This document shows positions 30,053 to 38,796 of a stretch of DNA of 39,047 nt, piece after piece. The position numbers and the translations under genes are program-made. The notes under the pieces are model-generated. The model was not told where the DNA came from and searched no databases. It worked only from the letters and a program-made list of their open reading frames with translations. This DNA comes from Betaproteobacteria bacterium (GTDB lineage Bacteria > Pseudomonadota > Gammaproteobacteria > Burkholderiales > SG8-41): positions 1 through 39,047 of the forward strand of contig JANYDM010000122.1 in NCBI GenBank assembly GCA_025363575.1. The letters are read 5' to 3'. Position 1 is the stretch's first letter; each line of letters opens with the position of its first letter.

Positions 30053-31270
30053 ATGCCCGAAATCGATATATCGAAGCTGAAAATCAATCGCGGCGCTGCG
30101 CCCGCCCGCAGCGCGCCGCACCGTCGACGGCGCAAATGGCTGGTGCTCGCGACAGTTTTGCTCGTGCTCGTGGCGGCCGTCGTATTGCGCGGGATGAACG
30201 CGCCGGTTGAAGTGGAACCGGTCAGCGTGTCGATGGCTTATCCATCCCAGTCGTTCACCTTGCTTAACGCAACGGGCTACGTCGTGGCGCAGCGTAAAGC
30301 CGCGGTGGCGTCGAAGGCGACGGGCCGCCTCGAATGGCTGGGCGTGCGCGAGGGCTCGCGCGTCAAGCAGGGTGAAGTGCTGGCGCGGCTCGAAAACCGC
30401 GACGTCGCCGCGACAAGAGAGCAGGCCGCGGCAAGCATCAAGGTCGCCCAGGCGAATCTGGAGCAGGGGCAGGCCGAGCTCAATGAAGCCGAGCGCAGCT
30501 TCAATCGCTCGCGCGATTTGCTCGCGAAGAGTTTCGTATCGCCGGCAGCGCATGATGCGGCGGTGTCGCGTTACGAGAAAGCGAAGTCGGCGATTGCGGG
30601 TTATCGCGCATCGATCGCGGTGGCGCAGGCCAATTATCGTGCGGCCGAGGTCGGCGTCGAGCAGACGCTGATCCGCGCGCCTTTCGAAGGCGTTGTCCTG
30701 ACAAAAAATGCGAACGTCGGCGATGTCATCACGCCGTTTTCTTCCGCCCTCGGTTCGCAGGCGGCCGTGGTGACGATGGCGGACATGTCGACGCTGGAAG
30801 TCGAGGCCGACGTTTCGGAATCCAACCTCGACAAGATCAAGCCTGAGCAGCCATGCGAGATTCAACTCGATGCCCTGCCGGGCGTGCGTTTTCGCGGCCG
30901 CCTGCTGCGCATGGTGCCGACGGTCGATCGCGCGAAAGCAACCATCATGGCGAAAATCCGCTTCGAAGAACTCGATCCGCGCGTGCTGCCCGAGATGAGC
31001 GCCAAAGTGTCTTTTCTGTCTCAGGACATGCCGGCGGGAGAACGCACTGCGCGCACTGCGCTGCAGCCGGCGGCCGTCGTGCAGCGCGATGGCAAGAGCG
31101 TGGTATTCGTTATCAAAGACGACAAAGTCGCGCAGGTTGCAGTTGAAACGGGAGCTAAGATCGGCGAAATGATCGAAATCAAATCGGGCGTCAAGCCCGG
31201 CGACCGCGTTGTCCTGCGCCCGCCGGAGAAACTGCGCGACGGCGCGCGCATCGCGCTGCCTGGAAAATAA
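30053..31270 (+). CDS. Periplasmic adaptor (membrane fusion protein) of a MacAB/RND-type exporter
   Basis: A 405-residue HlyD/MacA-like adaptor anchored by one N-terminal helix (KWLVLATVLLVLVAAVVL, about residues 30-47). A lipoyl/barrel-sandwich half (VASKATGRLEWLGVREGSRV) precedes a coiled-coil hairpin (AAASIKVAQANLEQGQAELN to ANYRAAEVGVEQTLIRAPFEG), then the second half-motif VVLTKNANVGDVI, a beta barrel and a membrane-proximal domain. It links an inner-membrane ABC transporter to an outer-membrane channel. I start at ATG 30053; the longer frame adds non-family residues. It is followed after 58 nt by the ATPase. No TolC-like gene is in the window. Confidence 0.9.
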   Translation: MPEIDISKLKINRGAAPARSAPHRRRRKWLVLATVLLVLVAAVVLRGMNAPVEVEPVSVSMAYPSQSFTLLNATGYVVAQRKAAVASKATGRLEWLGVREGSRVKQGEVLARLENRDVAATREQAAASIKVAQANLEQGQAELNEAERSFNRSRDLLAKSFVSPAAHDAAVSRYEKAKSAIAGYRASIAVAQANYRAAEVGVEQTLIRAPFEGVVLTKNANVGDVITPFSSALGSQAAVVTMADMSTLEVEADVSESNLDKIKPEQPCEIQLDALPGVRFRGRLLRMVPTVDRAKATIMAKIRFEELDPRVLPEMSAKVSFLSQDMPAGERTARTALQPAAVVQRDGKSVVFVIKDDKVAQVAVETGAKIGEMIEIKSGVKPGDRVVLRPPEKLRDGARIALPGK

Positions 31271-31328
31271 AATAAACGCATTTGGCGCTGCCTCGCCCGC
31301 CCGGGCGCGCCCCTTCCGATAGATACCG

Positions 31329-32012
31329 ATGTCCGAGCCCGTCGTAGAAATCGTTAATCTCGCGAAGTCCTATCGCCGCGGCGATCAGATCGTGCCGGTT
31401 TTGACCGACATTACTCTGGATATTGCGGCCGGCGACTACGTTGCGCTGATGGGGCCGTCCGGCTCCGGTAAAAGCACGCTGCTGAACCTTATCGCCGGCA
31501 TCGATAAGCCCGACCGCGGAACTTTGCGCGTGGGAGGCGTGGACATTACGACGCTGAGCGAAGCAGAGCTCGCCGCATGGCGTTCGCATAACGTCGGCTT
31601 CATCTTTCAGTTTTATAATCTGCTGCCGGTGCTCACCGCGTTCGAGAACGTCGAACTGCCATTGTTGCTGACGGATCTGCCGGCACGCGAACGCGAAGAG
31701 CACGTAATAGCTGCGCTCGAAATGGTGAGTCTCGCGGACCGCATGGAGCATTTCCCGTCAGAATTGTCCGGCGGGCAGCAGCAACGCGTGGCCATCGCGC
31801 GTGCAATCATCACCGACCCGACCATACTCGTCGCGGACGAGCCCACGGGCGACCTCGATCGCGCGTCCGCTGAAGACGTGCTCGACATGATGGACCGGCT
31901 CAACCGGGAACTCGGCAAAACCATCATCATGGTCACGCACGACCCGCACTCCGCGGGAAAGGCCCGTCGGGTGCAGCATCTCGACAAGGGCCAGCTCAGG
32001 ACCGGGGATTGA
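31329..32012 (+). CDS. ABC transporter ATP-binding protein (MacB/LolD/FtsE-like)
   Basis: A 227-residue ATPase of the type that powers FtsX-fold permeases by mechanotransmission rather than classical transport. Walker [11 protein letters not shown]-loop [19 protein letters not shown], signature [14 protein letters not shown], Walker [13 protein letters not shown] and H-loop MVTHDPHSA are all canonical. It lies between the adaptor and two separate permease genes (32076, 33233), so the full complex is adaptor, ATPase dimer and a permease heterodimer. Likely cargo: a small antibiotic, peptide, lipid or lipoprotein. Unlike MacB, ATPase and permease are separate proteins. Confidence 0.94.
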   Translation: MSEPVVEIVNLAKSYRRGDQIVPVLTDITLDIAAGDYVALMGPSGSGKSTLLNLIAGIDKPDRGTLRVGGVDITTLSEAELAAWRSHNVGFIFQFYNLLPVLTAFENVELPLLLTDLPAREREEHVIAALEMVSLADRMEHFPSELSGGQQQRVAIARAIITDPTILVADEPTGDLDRASAEDVLDMMDRLNRELGKTIIMVTHDPHSAGKARRVQHLDKGQLRTGD

Positions 32013-32075
32013 GTAATCGCAATGAAGGCCTCCGGCGCTTCTCAATCTGATATCTGAGCCCTGAATCGCGCTTAC

Positions 32076-33233
32076 ATGTATTACCTCAAGCTCATTTTGC
32101 GCAACGCGCTGCGGCACAAGTTGCGCACCGGCCTGACCGTGTTCGGCATTGTCGTTGCGATACTGGCCTTCGGCTTGCTGCGCACCGTGGTCGACGCCTG
32201 GTATCACGGGTCAGATGCCGCATCGAAGACGCGGCTGGTCACGCGCAATTCGATATCGCTGGTGTTCTCCATGCCGTTGACGTACTGGGCCAAGATCCGG
32301 CAGATCGAAGGCGTGAAAGCGGTGTCGTATGCCAACTGGTTCGGCGGCGTCTACGTGACGGAAAAAAATTTCTTTCCGCAATTCGCAGTGCAGGCGGCGA
32401 ACTATTTTGACCTCTACCCGGAGTACGTGGTTCCGCCGGAGCAACTGCGCAATTTTCAGCGCGACCGAAAGGGCGCGCTCATCGGGCGCAAGCTCGTCGA
32501 CGCATATGGATTCAAAATCGGCGACCAGGTCAGCTTGCGTGGTACGATTTTTCCAGGGAACTGGGAATTCGTAGTGCGCGGCATTTACGAGGGCGCCGAG
32601 CCCAAGACCGATACTGCGCAGTTTTTCTTTCAGTGGGACTATCTCAACGAAACGATGAAGCGGACGGCGCCGCGGCGCGCAAACTCGGTGGGGGTCTATA
32701 TTATTTCGCTGGCGAGCGCCGACCGTGCCGCCGAAGTGGCGGCGGCGGTTGACTCCACCTTTAAAAATTCTCTCGCGGAAACCCTGACCGAAACGGAGCA
32801 GGCTTTCCAGCTCGGCTTCGTCTCGATGACCGAGGCAATCGTGGTCGCAATCAAGCTCGTGTCGTTTCTCGTGATATTCATCATCATGGCGGTCATGGCA
32901 AACACGATGGCGATGACGGTGCGCGAGCGCATGGCCGAATATGCGACGCTGAAGGCGCTGGGATTCGGCCCCGCGCATCTGACTCTGCTGATATTCGGCG
33001 AATCGCTCACGATCGCTGGCTTCGGCGCGCTCATCGGCATCGCACTGACGTTTCCGGTCGCGGATAAATTCGGTAAGTCACTGGGCACTTTGTTTCCGGT
33101 ATTCAACGTCAATGTGGAAACGCTGTACATGCAGTTGGGAGCCGGCTTCGTGATAGGCGCCGTTGCCGCCGTGGTCCCATGCGTGCGCGCCGCGCATATC
33201 CGTATCGTCGACGGCTTGCGCAGCATGGGCTGA
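32076..33233 (+). CDS. FtsX-like ABC permease (MacB-type), first subunit
   Basis: A 385-residue permease with one N-terminal helix (LRTGLTVFGIVVAILAFGLL), a large periplasmic MacB_PCD-type domain (about residues 45-250), and three C-terminal helices (KLVSFLVIFIIMAVMANTMA, then LLIFGESLTIAGFGALIGIA, then a final GAGFVIGAVAAVVPCVRAAH). The cytoplasmic coupling helix is ERMAEYATLKALGFGP. It follows the ATPase by 63 nt and overlaps the next permease as TGATG, so the two are made together and probably form a heterodimer. Confidence 0.92.
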   Translation: MYYLKLILRNALRHKLRTGLTVFGIVVAILAFGLLRTVVDAWYHGSDAASKTRLVTRNSISLVFSMPLTYWAKIRQIEGVKAVSYANWFGGVYVTEKNFFPQFAVQAANYFDLYPEYVVPPEQLRNFQRDRKGALIGRKLVDAYGFKIGDQVSLRGTIFPGNWEFVVRGIYEGAEPKTDTAQFFFQWDYLNETMKRTAPRRANSVGVYIISLASADRAAEVAAAVDSTFKNSLAETLTETEQAFQLGFVSMTEAIVVAIKLVSFLVIFIIMAVMANTMAMTVRERMAEYATLKALGFGPAHLTLLIFGESLTIAGFGALIGIALTFPVADKFGKSLGTLFPVFNVNVETLYMQLGAGFVIGAVAAVVPCVRAAHIRIVDGLRSMG

Positions 33234-34399
33234 TGAAGATCCCGTTTTCATACACGCTGCGCAACCTGTGGACGCGCAAGTTGACGACGACGCTGACGGC
33301 CGGCGGCATGGCGCTCGTGGTATTTGTTTTTGCGACCGTGCTCATGCTCGAGGAAGGGCTTCGCAAGACGCTCGTGGACACGGGCTCGCCTGACAATGTC
33401 GTAGTGATCCGGCGGTCGGCGCAGACCGAAGTGCAAAGCGCAATTGATCGCCCGCAGGCTGCGCTGATCGAGAGCCAGCCGGAAGTCGCCATCGGGGCGG
33501 ATGGCGAGCGCATGGTGTCCAAGGAAACCATCGTGCTGGTGAATCTGATCAAGCGCGGATCGGACAAACCGACTAACGTGATGGTGCGCGGAGTGGCGCC
33601 GCGCGGGCTTGCGTTGCGCCCGCAGGTTAAAATTGTTGCCGGCCGGATGTTCCGCGCCGGCGCATCCGAAATTATCTCAGGCCGCAATGCGGCCGAGCGC
33701 TTTAAGGGCGCGGGCATCGGAGAAACGCTTTGGTTCGGCCAGCGCGAATGGCGTGTCGTCGGCACTTTCGACGCAGGAAAAAGCGGCTTCGATTCGGAAA
33801 TCTGGGGCGATGCCGATCAGTTGATGCAGGCCTTTCGGCGGCCGATATTTTCCGCGATGGTATTCAAGCTCGGCGATCCGGCATCCTTCACCGCTCTCAA
33901 GGCGCGCCTCGAAAGCGACCAGCGGCTGACAGTCGAGGCCAAGCGCGAGACGGCATTTTATGCCGACCAGTCGGAAATGCTGGCAAACTTTATCCGTTAT
34001 CTGGGCCTTACGCTGTCGATAATTTTTTCGATCGGCGCGATCATCGGCGCGATGATTACGATGTACGCGTCGGTGGCGAGCCGCACCGCTGAAATCGGCA
34101 CCTTGCGCGCGCTTGGTTTTCGACGTCGCAGCGTGCTCGCGGCCTTTCTGCTCGAGGCGGTTCTGCTCGGGCTGGTGGGCGGCTGCGTCGGCCTGTTTCT
34201 CGCGTCGTTCATGCAGCTATTCACCATCTCCACCATGAACTGGACATCGTTTTCTGAACTGGCATTCAGCTTCAACCTGACGCCTGCGATAGCCGTCAAA
34301 ACCTTGCTGTTCGCGCTTGTGATGGGAGTCGTCGGCGGTTTTCTACCGGCGATGCGCGCGGCGCGTCTGCCCATCATCGATGCGTTGCGCGCCGCATGA
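33233..34399 (+). CDS. FtsX-like ABC permease (MacB-type), second subunit
   Basis: A 388-residue permease of the same topology as its neighbour: N-terminal helix (TTTLTAGGMALVVFVFATVL), periplasmic domain, coupling segment SRTAEIGTLRALGFRRRSVL and three C-terminal helices ending at ARLPIIDALRAA. I start at ATG 33233, which shares one base with the preceding stop (TGATG) and gives MKIPFSYTLRNLWTRK, the normal family opening; the longer open frame lies inside the upstream gene. It is the last gene of the export operon. A small hairpin (34403-34417, TGCCGC/GCGGCA) follows without a T-run. Confidence 0.92.
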   Translation: MKIPFSYTLRNLWTRKLTTTLTAGGMALVVFVFATVLMLEEGLRKTLVDTGSPDNVVVIRRSAQTEVQSAIDRPQAALIESQPEVAIGADGERMVSKETIVLVNLIKRGSDKPTNVMVRGVAPRGLALRPQVKIVAGRMFRAGASEIISGRNAAERFKGAGIGETLWFGQREWRVVGTFDAGKSGFDSEIWGDADQLMQAFRRPIFSAMVFKLGDPASFTALKARLESDQRLTVEAKRETAFYADQSEMLANFIRYLGLTLSIIFSIGAIIGAMITMYASVASRTAEIGTLRALGFRRRSVLAAFLLEAVLLGLVGGCVGLFLASFMQLFTISTMNWTSFSELAFSFNLTPAIAVKTLLFALVMGVVGGFLPAMRAARLPIIDALRAA

Positions 34400-34481
34400 G
34401 CGTGCCGCCGCGCGGCAGAGGCCCTCGGCAGCATATTGGGCACGGCGAATCGTGTCAGCGGTTAGACCGGGATTTTTGCAG

Positions 34482-35030
34482 CTAGGCTGCAGGGCGCGCG
34501 AGCGGCTCGATAGTGCCCATGTGAAATTTGTAATCGCCGGCTTTGCGGTCGTTGTAATAGCGGGTAAGAGTATTGCGCACAGTCGCGAATGCCAATTTGT
34601 CCCACGGCACTTCGCTTTCCGCGAACAAGTCGGTCTCGAGCGTTTCCGCGCCTGCGCTGAACCCAAGATCGAGCAGGCGCGCGCGAAACAGGATGTAGAC
34701 CTGGTTGATGTGCGGAATATTGTAAAGCGCGTAGAGCTGGCTAATCTCGACCCGCGCGTTCGCTTCTTCCAGCGTTTCACGCTCGGCGCCCGCAAAAGTG
34801 GTTTCGCCGTTCTCCATGAAGCCGGCGGGCACCGTCCACATGCCGTGGCGCGGCTCGATCGCGCGGCGGCACAGCAATATTTTGTCTTCCCATTCAGGAA
34901 TACAGCCGACGATCATGCGCGGGTTCTGATAGTGGATAGTGTGACACGACGCGCAAACGAAACGCGGCAGCGCGTCGCCTTCAGGAACGCGCAGTCCGAC
35001 AGTGGCGCCGCAGTTGCTGCAGAACTTCAA
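34482..35030 (-). CDS. NUDIX hydrolase with N-terminal zinc ribbon (NudC-like)
   Basis: A cytoplasmic NUDIX enzyme hydrolysing a nucleoside diphosphate linked to another group. The zinc ribbon is FCSNCG plus CASCHTIHY, followed by NPRMIVGCIPEW and the NUDIX box GFMENGETTFAGAERETLEE, where the usual Gly after EE-x is Asn. The REUxEE metal ligands are intact. I start at TTG 35030, which gives the usual family opening just before the zinc ribbon (182 residues); a TTG at 35105 would add 25 residues with no family character. Neither start has a good ribosome site. It converges on the permease gene across 82 nt. The NAD-synthetase gene nearby may hint at a nicotinamide-nucleotide substrate, but this is weak. 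Confidence 0.85.
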   Translation of the reverse strand: MKFCSNCGATVGLRVPEGDALPRFVCASCHTIHYQNPRMIVGCIPEWEDKILLCRRAIEPRHGMWTVPAGFMENGETTFAGAERETLEEANARVEISQLYALYNIPHINQVYILFRARLLDLGFSAGAETLETDLFAESEVPWDKLAFATVRNTLTRYYNDRKAGDYKFHMGTIEPLARPAA

Positions 35031-35178
35031 GGGGAAATGGCTTTGAGGAAAGCGGACGCCGGCTACTATACGGTAATCCGAAACGATTGAGAATTGCACG
35101 GGCAAGGCAATAATTCAAGCGCGCCTGCTCGTGCCGTTATCTCCACGCGTGATATCATCGAAGAAAAACAGCGGCTGT

Positions 35179-35184
35179 ATAATT
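35179..35184 (+). promoter_or_regulatory. Candidate -10 box for the Ala/Pro-rich membrane protein
   Basis: TATAAT is a perfect -10 hexamer 69 nt before ATG 35254. The -35 region at the normal distance is poor. The rest of the 148-nt gap shows no gene. Confidence 0.4.
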
Positions 35185-35253
35185 CGCGCTGTCGGCAGTT
35201 GTGTGACTGCGGGAGTGCCGTACCGCTTCTGATCAATACTTGGGAGATGGCAA

Positions 35254-35895
35254 ATGAACAATAGCGCAAAAATGGCAGTAGTCGGCGTTGTCGCGTTGAT
35301 AGCCGGCGTGGCCGTCGGCGGCGGTTACGGCATGATGCAAACCGACGAGGTGACGCAGAAACTGAATGCCGCGAACCAGGAGCGCGACCAGGCCAAGCAA
35401 GCTGCCGACAAGCTGCGCAAGTCGAGTGATGACGCCGCCAAAAAATACGGGCAGGAACTCGGCAAACTGGTGATGGCCGCAGGTGGTGCTGCGCCGGCAG
35501 CCGCGCCGGCTGCGCCGGTCACAGGGCAGCCCGCTGTTACTCCACCGGTGGACGACAGTGCGAAAGTACTCGATGGGGCTCGTGCCTTGCTGGCATTGCG
35601 CGATAGTTATCGGTCGTCGCTCGATGGCGTGCGCGCTTCGATGGATTCCGAAATGGACGCGCTCGCAGCCGAACTCGGCAATCCTGCGCCGGATGGGGCC
35701 AAGGTCAAGGGCCTCCTCGACACGCTGAAACAAAACTGGCCGGACAAAGAGAAAAACATTCAGGCGGCCACGCAGAAACTGCTGGCGGATCTCGGTCTGG
35801 GCCAGGCTGCTCCCGCCGCGCCTAAACCGGCGGCCGCAGCCGCGCCTGCTGCGGCTCCGGCAGCCGCACCGGCACCAGCGGATACCAAGAAATAA
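35254..35895 (+). CDS. Membrane-anchored hypothetical protein with coiled coil and Ala/Pro-rich tail
   Basis: A 213-residue protein of no family I recognise. One N-terminal hydrophobic segment (AVVGVVALIAGVAVGGGYGM, about residues 8-27) anchors it, followed by a charged coiled coil (about residues 31-66: TQKLNAANQERDQAKQAADK and onward). After a first Ala/Pro linker comes a helical domain (about residues 100-180), then a low-complexity Ala/Pro tail and a KK end. The Ala/Pro segments resemble flexible linkers that span the periplasm. ATG 35254 follows GGGAG by 7 nt. It is monocistronic, closed by a strong terminator. A structural or cell-envelope role is possible but not shown. Confidence 0.8.
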   Translation: MNNSAKMAVVGVVALIAGVAVGGGYGMMQTDEVTQKLNAANQERDQAKQAADKLRKSSDDAAKKYGQELGKLVMAAGGAAPAAAPAAPVTGQPAVTPPVDDSAKVLDGARALLALRDSYRSSLDGVRASMDSEMDALAAELGNPAPDGAKVKGLLDTLKQNWPDKEKNIQAATQKLLADLGLGQAAPAAPKPAAAAAPAAAPAAAPAPADTKK

Positions 35896-35916
35896 CTTCA
35901 ATTCCCGCGCAATCGC

Positions 35917-35950
35917 AACGGCGCGCCGCAGTGGCGCGCCGTTTTCGTTT
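35917..35950 (+). terminator. Rho-independent terminator
   Basis: An 11-bp perfect GC-rich stem, AACGGCGCGCC (35917-35927) with GGCGCGCCGTT (35933-35943), has a 5-nt loop and runs straight into TTCGTTTTT. It lies 21 nt after the stop of the Ala/Pro-rich protein. The minus strand lacks the T-run, so it serves the + strand. Confidence 0.9.
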
Positions 35951-35975
35951 TTCCTCTTAAAGCTCGCGCCCGGTT

Positions 35976-37139
35976 TTACGCGGCGTCGCCGGCATCGCTG
36001 GCGCGGGACGGCTGCTTGAAGGGGGTACGCTCGTTCAGTTCGTCCAGATAGACTGCGACGCCGCGTGTTTCGCGCTGCAGGAATTCTTCGATGGCGCTGG
36101 CGAATTGCGGATGCGCCAGCCAATGAGCCGATTGCGTCTGAACGGGCAGCAGGCCGCGCGCGATCTTGTGCTCGCCCTGCGCGCCACCTTCGAACGTCGC
36201 GATGCGGTTGGCTATGCAAAATTCGATCACCTGGTAATAGCAGGTTTCGAAATGAAGGGACGGGTGATGCTCGAGGGCGCCCCAGTAGCGTCCCCACAGC
36301 CGACTGCCGTTGTGAACATTGAGAGACGCGGCGATCGGCCGACCCTCGCGCATGGCAACAATCATCGCGAGATTTTCCGGCATGCCGCGGCCGATCGCGC
36401 GAAAGAATTCGATGTTCAGATACGGCGTCGAATGGTGCTGGCGGTAGGTACTGCGATAGCAGCGGTTAAAGAAGATCCACATCTCGTCGGTTATCGCCGC
36501 GCCGGTCGCCCATTCAAATGTGATGCCGCTCTCGCGCACGCGGCGACGTTCCTGCTTGATCTTCTTTCGCTTGTCATGGTTGAACGTGGCAAGAAAACCA
36601 TCGAAATCCGCGTAGTCTTCATTGCGCCAGTGGAATTGCACACCGTGACGCAGCAGCATGCCGCATTCGCGCATCTCGTCCGCCTGCGCGGCCGTCGGGT
36701 ACAGGCAGTGCAATGACGACACGCCCGTTTCGCGCGCGAGCTGCAGCGCAGCCGTCATCAGTGTTTTCCGTTGTAGTTCGGTTTGCGCCAGGATGCGTTG
36801 GCCGGCGACGGGTGTAAATGGCACCGCACTGAGCAATTTCGGGTAGTAGTCAAGCCCGTGTCGCTGGTAGGCATCGGCCCACGCCCAATCGAAAACATAT
36901 TCACCGTACGAATGCGACTTCAGATAGAGCGGCATTGCGCCGGCGAATTCGCCACGTTCGCGCAAGACCAGAAACTGCGGGGCCCAGCCGGTTTTAGCGC
37001 TTGCGCATCCAGTCTCGTGCAGCGCGTGTAGAAATTCGTGGCGGAGCAGGGGCTCGTCGGCGGCGAGCCGGTTCCATTCGCGCGCGGGAATCGCAGCAAT
37101 AGAGTCGCAGACTTCGACGACGGGCTCGTTGGTTTTCAC
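35976..37139 (-). CDS. FemAB/GNAT-like acyltransferase (PF04339-type, peptidogalycan family)
   Basis: A 387-residue protein of the double-GNAT family related to FemAB aminoacyl transferases. Family marks: AAIPAREWNRLA near the start, LLRHEFLHALHETG, APQFLVLRERGEFAGAMPLY, YGEYVFDWAWADAYQRHGLD, YPKLLSAVPFTPVAGQRIL and the C-terminal HFETCYYQVIEFCIANRIAT with EGGAQGEHKIARGL. Members are thought to modify envelope or storage polymers, but the reaction is poorly known. I favour GTG 37139, which gives the usual family start; a TTG at 37193 would add 18 residues. It diverges from NAD synthetase with a very short shared promoter region. Confidence 0.85.
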   Translation of the reverse strand: MKTNEPVVEVCDSIAAIPAREWNRLAADEPLLRHEFLHALHETGCASAKTGWAPQFLVLRERGEFAGAMPLYLKSHSYGEYVFDWAWADAYQRHGLDYYPKLLSAVPFTPVAGQRILAQTELQRKTLMTAALQLARETGVSSLHCLYPTAAQADEMRECGMLLRHGVQFHWRNEDYADFDGFLATFNHDKRKKIKQERRRVRESGITFEWATGAAITDEMWIFFNRCYRSTYRQHHSTPYLNIEFFRAIGRGMPENLAMIVAMREGRPIAASLNVHNGSRLWGRYWGALEHHPSLHFETCYYQVIEFCIANRIATFEGGAQGEHKIARGLLPVQTQSAHWLAHPQFASAIEEFLQRETRGVAVYLDELNERTPFKQPSRASDAGDAA

Positions 37140-37182
37140 GGGAAATTTAGGTGCGCGCGGAGGAAGATCGCTTAGCTGATGA

Positions 37183-37188
37183 TATATT
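37183..37188 (+). promoter_or_regulatory. Extended -10 element immediately before nadE (possible leaderless mRNA)
   Basis: TGATATATT (37180-37188) fits TGn plus the -10 hexamer TATATT. The expected start of transcription, 6-7 nt after the hexamer, falls on or next to the A of ATG 37195. There is no ribosome-binding site in the intervening TAGCAAA-type sequence ending at the ATG. No -35 match is seen. Confidence 0.45.
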
Positions 37189-37194
37189 AGCAAA

Positions 37195-38796
37195 ATGAAA
37201 ATCGCGATTGCTCAAATCAACTGCGTTGTCGGCGACCTGGCGGGAAACGTCCGGCGCATACTCGATTTCGCCGCGCGCGCGCGCGCGGGCGCGGCCGACC
37301 TGCTTCTGACGCCCGAGCTCGCGCTATGCGGATATCCGCCGGAAGACCTGCTTCTGCGTGACGATTTCTATCGCAGTTGCGACGATGCGCTGCGCGATCT
37401 GGCCCGGCGGGTCGAAGGCATCACGCTGGTCGTCGGCCATCCGCATCAGATCGATCGCAAGCGTTACAACGCAGCTTCCGTAATCAAGGACGGGCGCGTC
37501 GTTGCCACCTATCACAAGCACACGTTGCCCAACGATACGGTGTTCGACGAGGAACGCTATTTCGAAGAAGGCGACAAGCCATGCATCTTCGATGCGGGCG
37601 GCACCATGCTCGGCATTAATATCTGCGAAGACACCTGGATGGCCGAGGCGCCGCGTGCCGCGCGCGCCGCCGGTGCGCAAGTGCTGCTTGTGTTGAATGC
37701 GTCACCGTATCACTTGCGCAAGCAGCACACACGATACGACGTCATGCGCGAGCGCGTCGCCGAGAACGGGCTGCCGCTCATCTATGCGAACATGGTCGGC
37801 GGCCAGGATGAACTGGTGTTCGACGGCGCATCCTTCGTCCTCGACAGCAAAGGACGCGTGACGCACCAATTGCCGATGTTCAAGGAGGCGCTCGGGTTTG
37901 TCGACATCAATAATGGCGAGCCGCTCGCGGGAGAGGTCACATCCGAGCGCACGGTGGAGGCGGACGTTTACGACGCATTGTGCCTGGGGGTTCGCGACTA
38001 CGTCACGAAGAACGGTTTTCCCGGCGTTTTGTTGGGCCTGTCGGGCGGCATCGATTCGGCGCTGACGGTTGCAATCGCTGCTGATGCGCTCGGGGCGGGC
38101 AAAGTGCACGCGGTGATGATGCCGTCGCAATATACGGCCGGCATGAGCCGCGACGATGCATGCGCTGAAGCGCGGGCGCTCGGCGTGCGTTATTCGGAAA
38201 TTGCGATTAAGCCGATGTTCGACGTTTTTGCGGCGGCATTGGCGCCGCAGTTCGAGGGACTGGCGCCGGATACAACTGAAGAAAACCTGCAGTCGCGCAT
38301 ACGCGGTACGTTGCTGATGGCGCTGTCGAACAAATCGGGGGCCATCGTCCTGACAACCGGCAACAAGAGTGAAATGGGCACTGGCTATGCGACGCTGTAC
38401 GGCGACATGGCGGGCGGGTTTGCGGTGCTGAAAGATATCAGCAAAATGCTGGTCTACCGACTTTCCAATTACCGCAACAGTATCTCGCCGGTGATACCGG
38501 AGCGCGTGATCACGCGTGCGCCCTCGGCTGAACTGCGTCCCGACCAGACCGATCAGGATTCCTTGCCTCCCTACGAAGACCTGGACCGAATCCTGCGCGG
38601 CTACGTCGAGCGCATGGAGTCTCCGGCCCAGATCGCGGCGCATGAATCTTTGCCCCTCGATTTGGTTCGCGAGATCGCGCGCAAAGTTGACCTCAACGAG
38701 TACAAACGCCAACAGGCCGCCCCCGGCCTGAAGGTCACGTCGAAAGCATTTGGAATTGGACGGCGATTTCCGATCGCACAAAGGTACAAAGAATGA
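37195..38796 (+). CDS. nadE: Glutamine-dependent NAD(+) synthetase
   Basis: A 533-residue two-domain enzyme making NAD from deamido-NAD, ATP and glutamine in the cytoplasm. The N-terminal nitrilase-fold glutaminase has the triad Glu41 (TPELALCGYPPEDLL), Lys108 (YHKHTLPN) and Cys144 (INICEDTW). The C-terminal synthetase has the P-loop LGLSGGIDSALT (about residues 281-292), TTGNKSEMGTGYATLYGDMA and the closing ITRAPSAELRPDQTDQDSLP. Length and motif order are complete. ATG 37195 gives the canonical MKIAIAQINCVVGDL. It has no ribosome site and lies 7 nt after a likely -10 box. It overlaps the next gene as ATGA. Confidence 0.97.
   Translation: MKIAIAQINCVVGDLAGNVRRILDFAARARAGAADLLLTPELALCGYPPEDLLLRDDFYRSCDDALRDLARRVEGITLVVGHPHQIDRKRYNAASVIKDGRVVATYHKHTLPNDTVFDEERYFEEGDKPCIFDAGGTMLGINICEDTWMAEAPRAARAAGAQVLLVLNASPYHLRKQHTRYDVMRERVAENGLPLIYANMVGGQDELVFDGASFVLDSKGRVTHQLPMFKEALGFVDINNGEPLAGEVTSERTVEADVYDALCLGVRDYVTKNGFPGVLLGLSGGIDSALTVAIAADALGAGKVHAVMMPSQYTAGMSRDDACAEARALGVRYSEIAIKPMFDVFAAALAPQFEGLAPDTTEENLQSRIRGTLLMALSNKSGAIVLTTGNKSEMGTGYATLYGDMAGGFAVLKDISKMLVYRLSNYRNSISPVIPERVITRAPSAELRPDQTDQDSLPPYEDLDRILRGYVERMESPAQIAAHESLPLDLVREIARKVDLNEYKRQQAAPGLKVTSKAFGIGRRFPIAQRYKE

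Noticed and set aside
34477..34491. TGCAGC-TAG-GCTGCA hairpin at the end of the NUDIX gene as a terminator
   Set aside because: The stem is only 6 bp, contains the stop codon, and no T-run follows in either direction.
35233..36297. A 354-codon minus-strand open frame
   Set aside because: It crosses the terminator and two better-supported genes; composition is Arg/Ser-rich as expected for a shadow frame.
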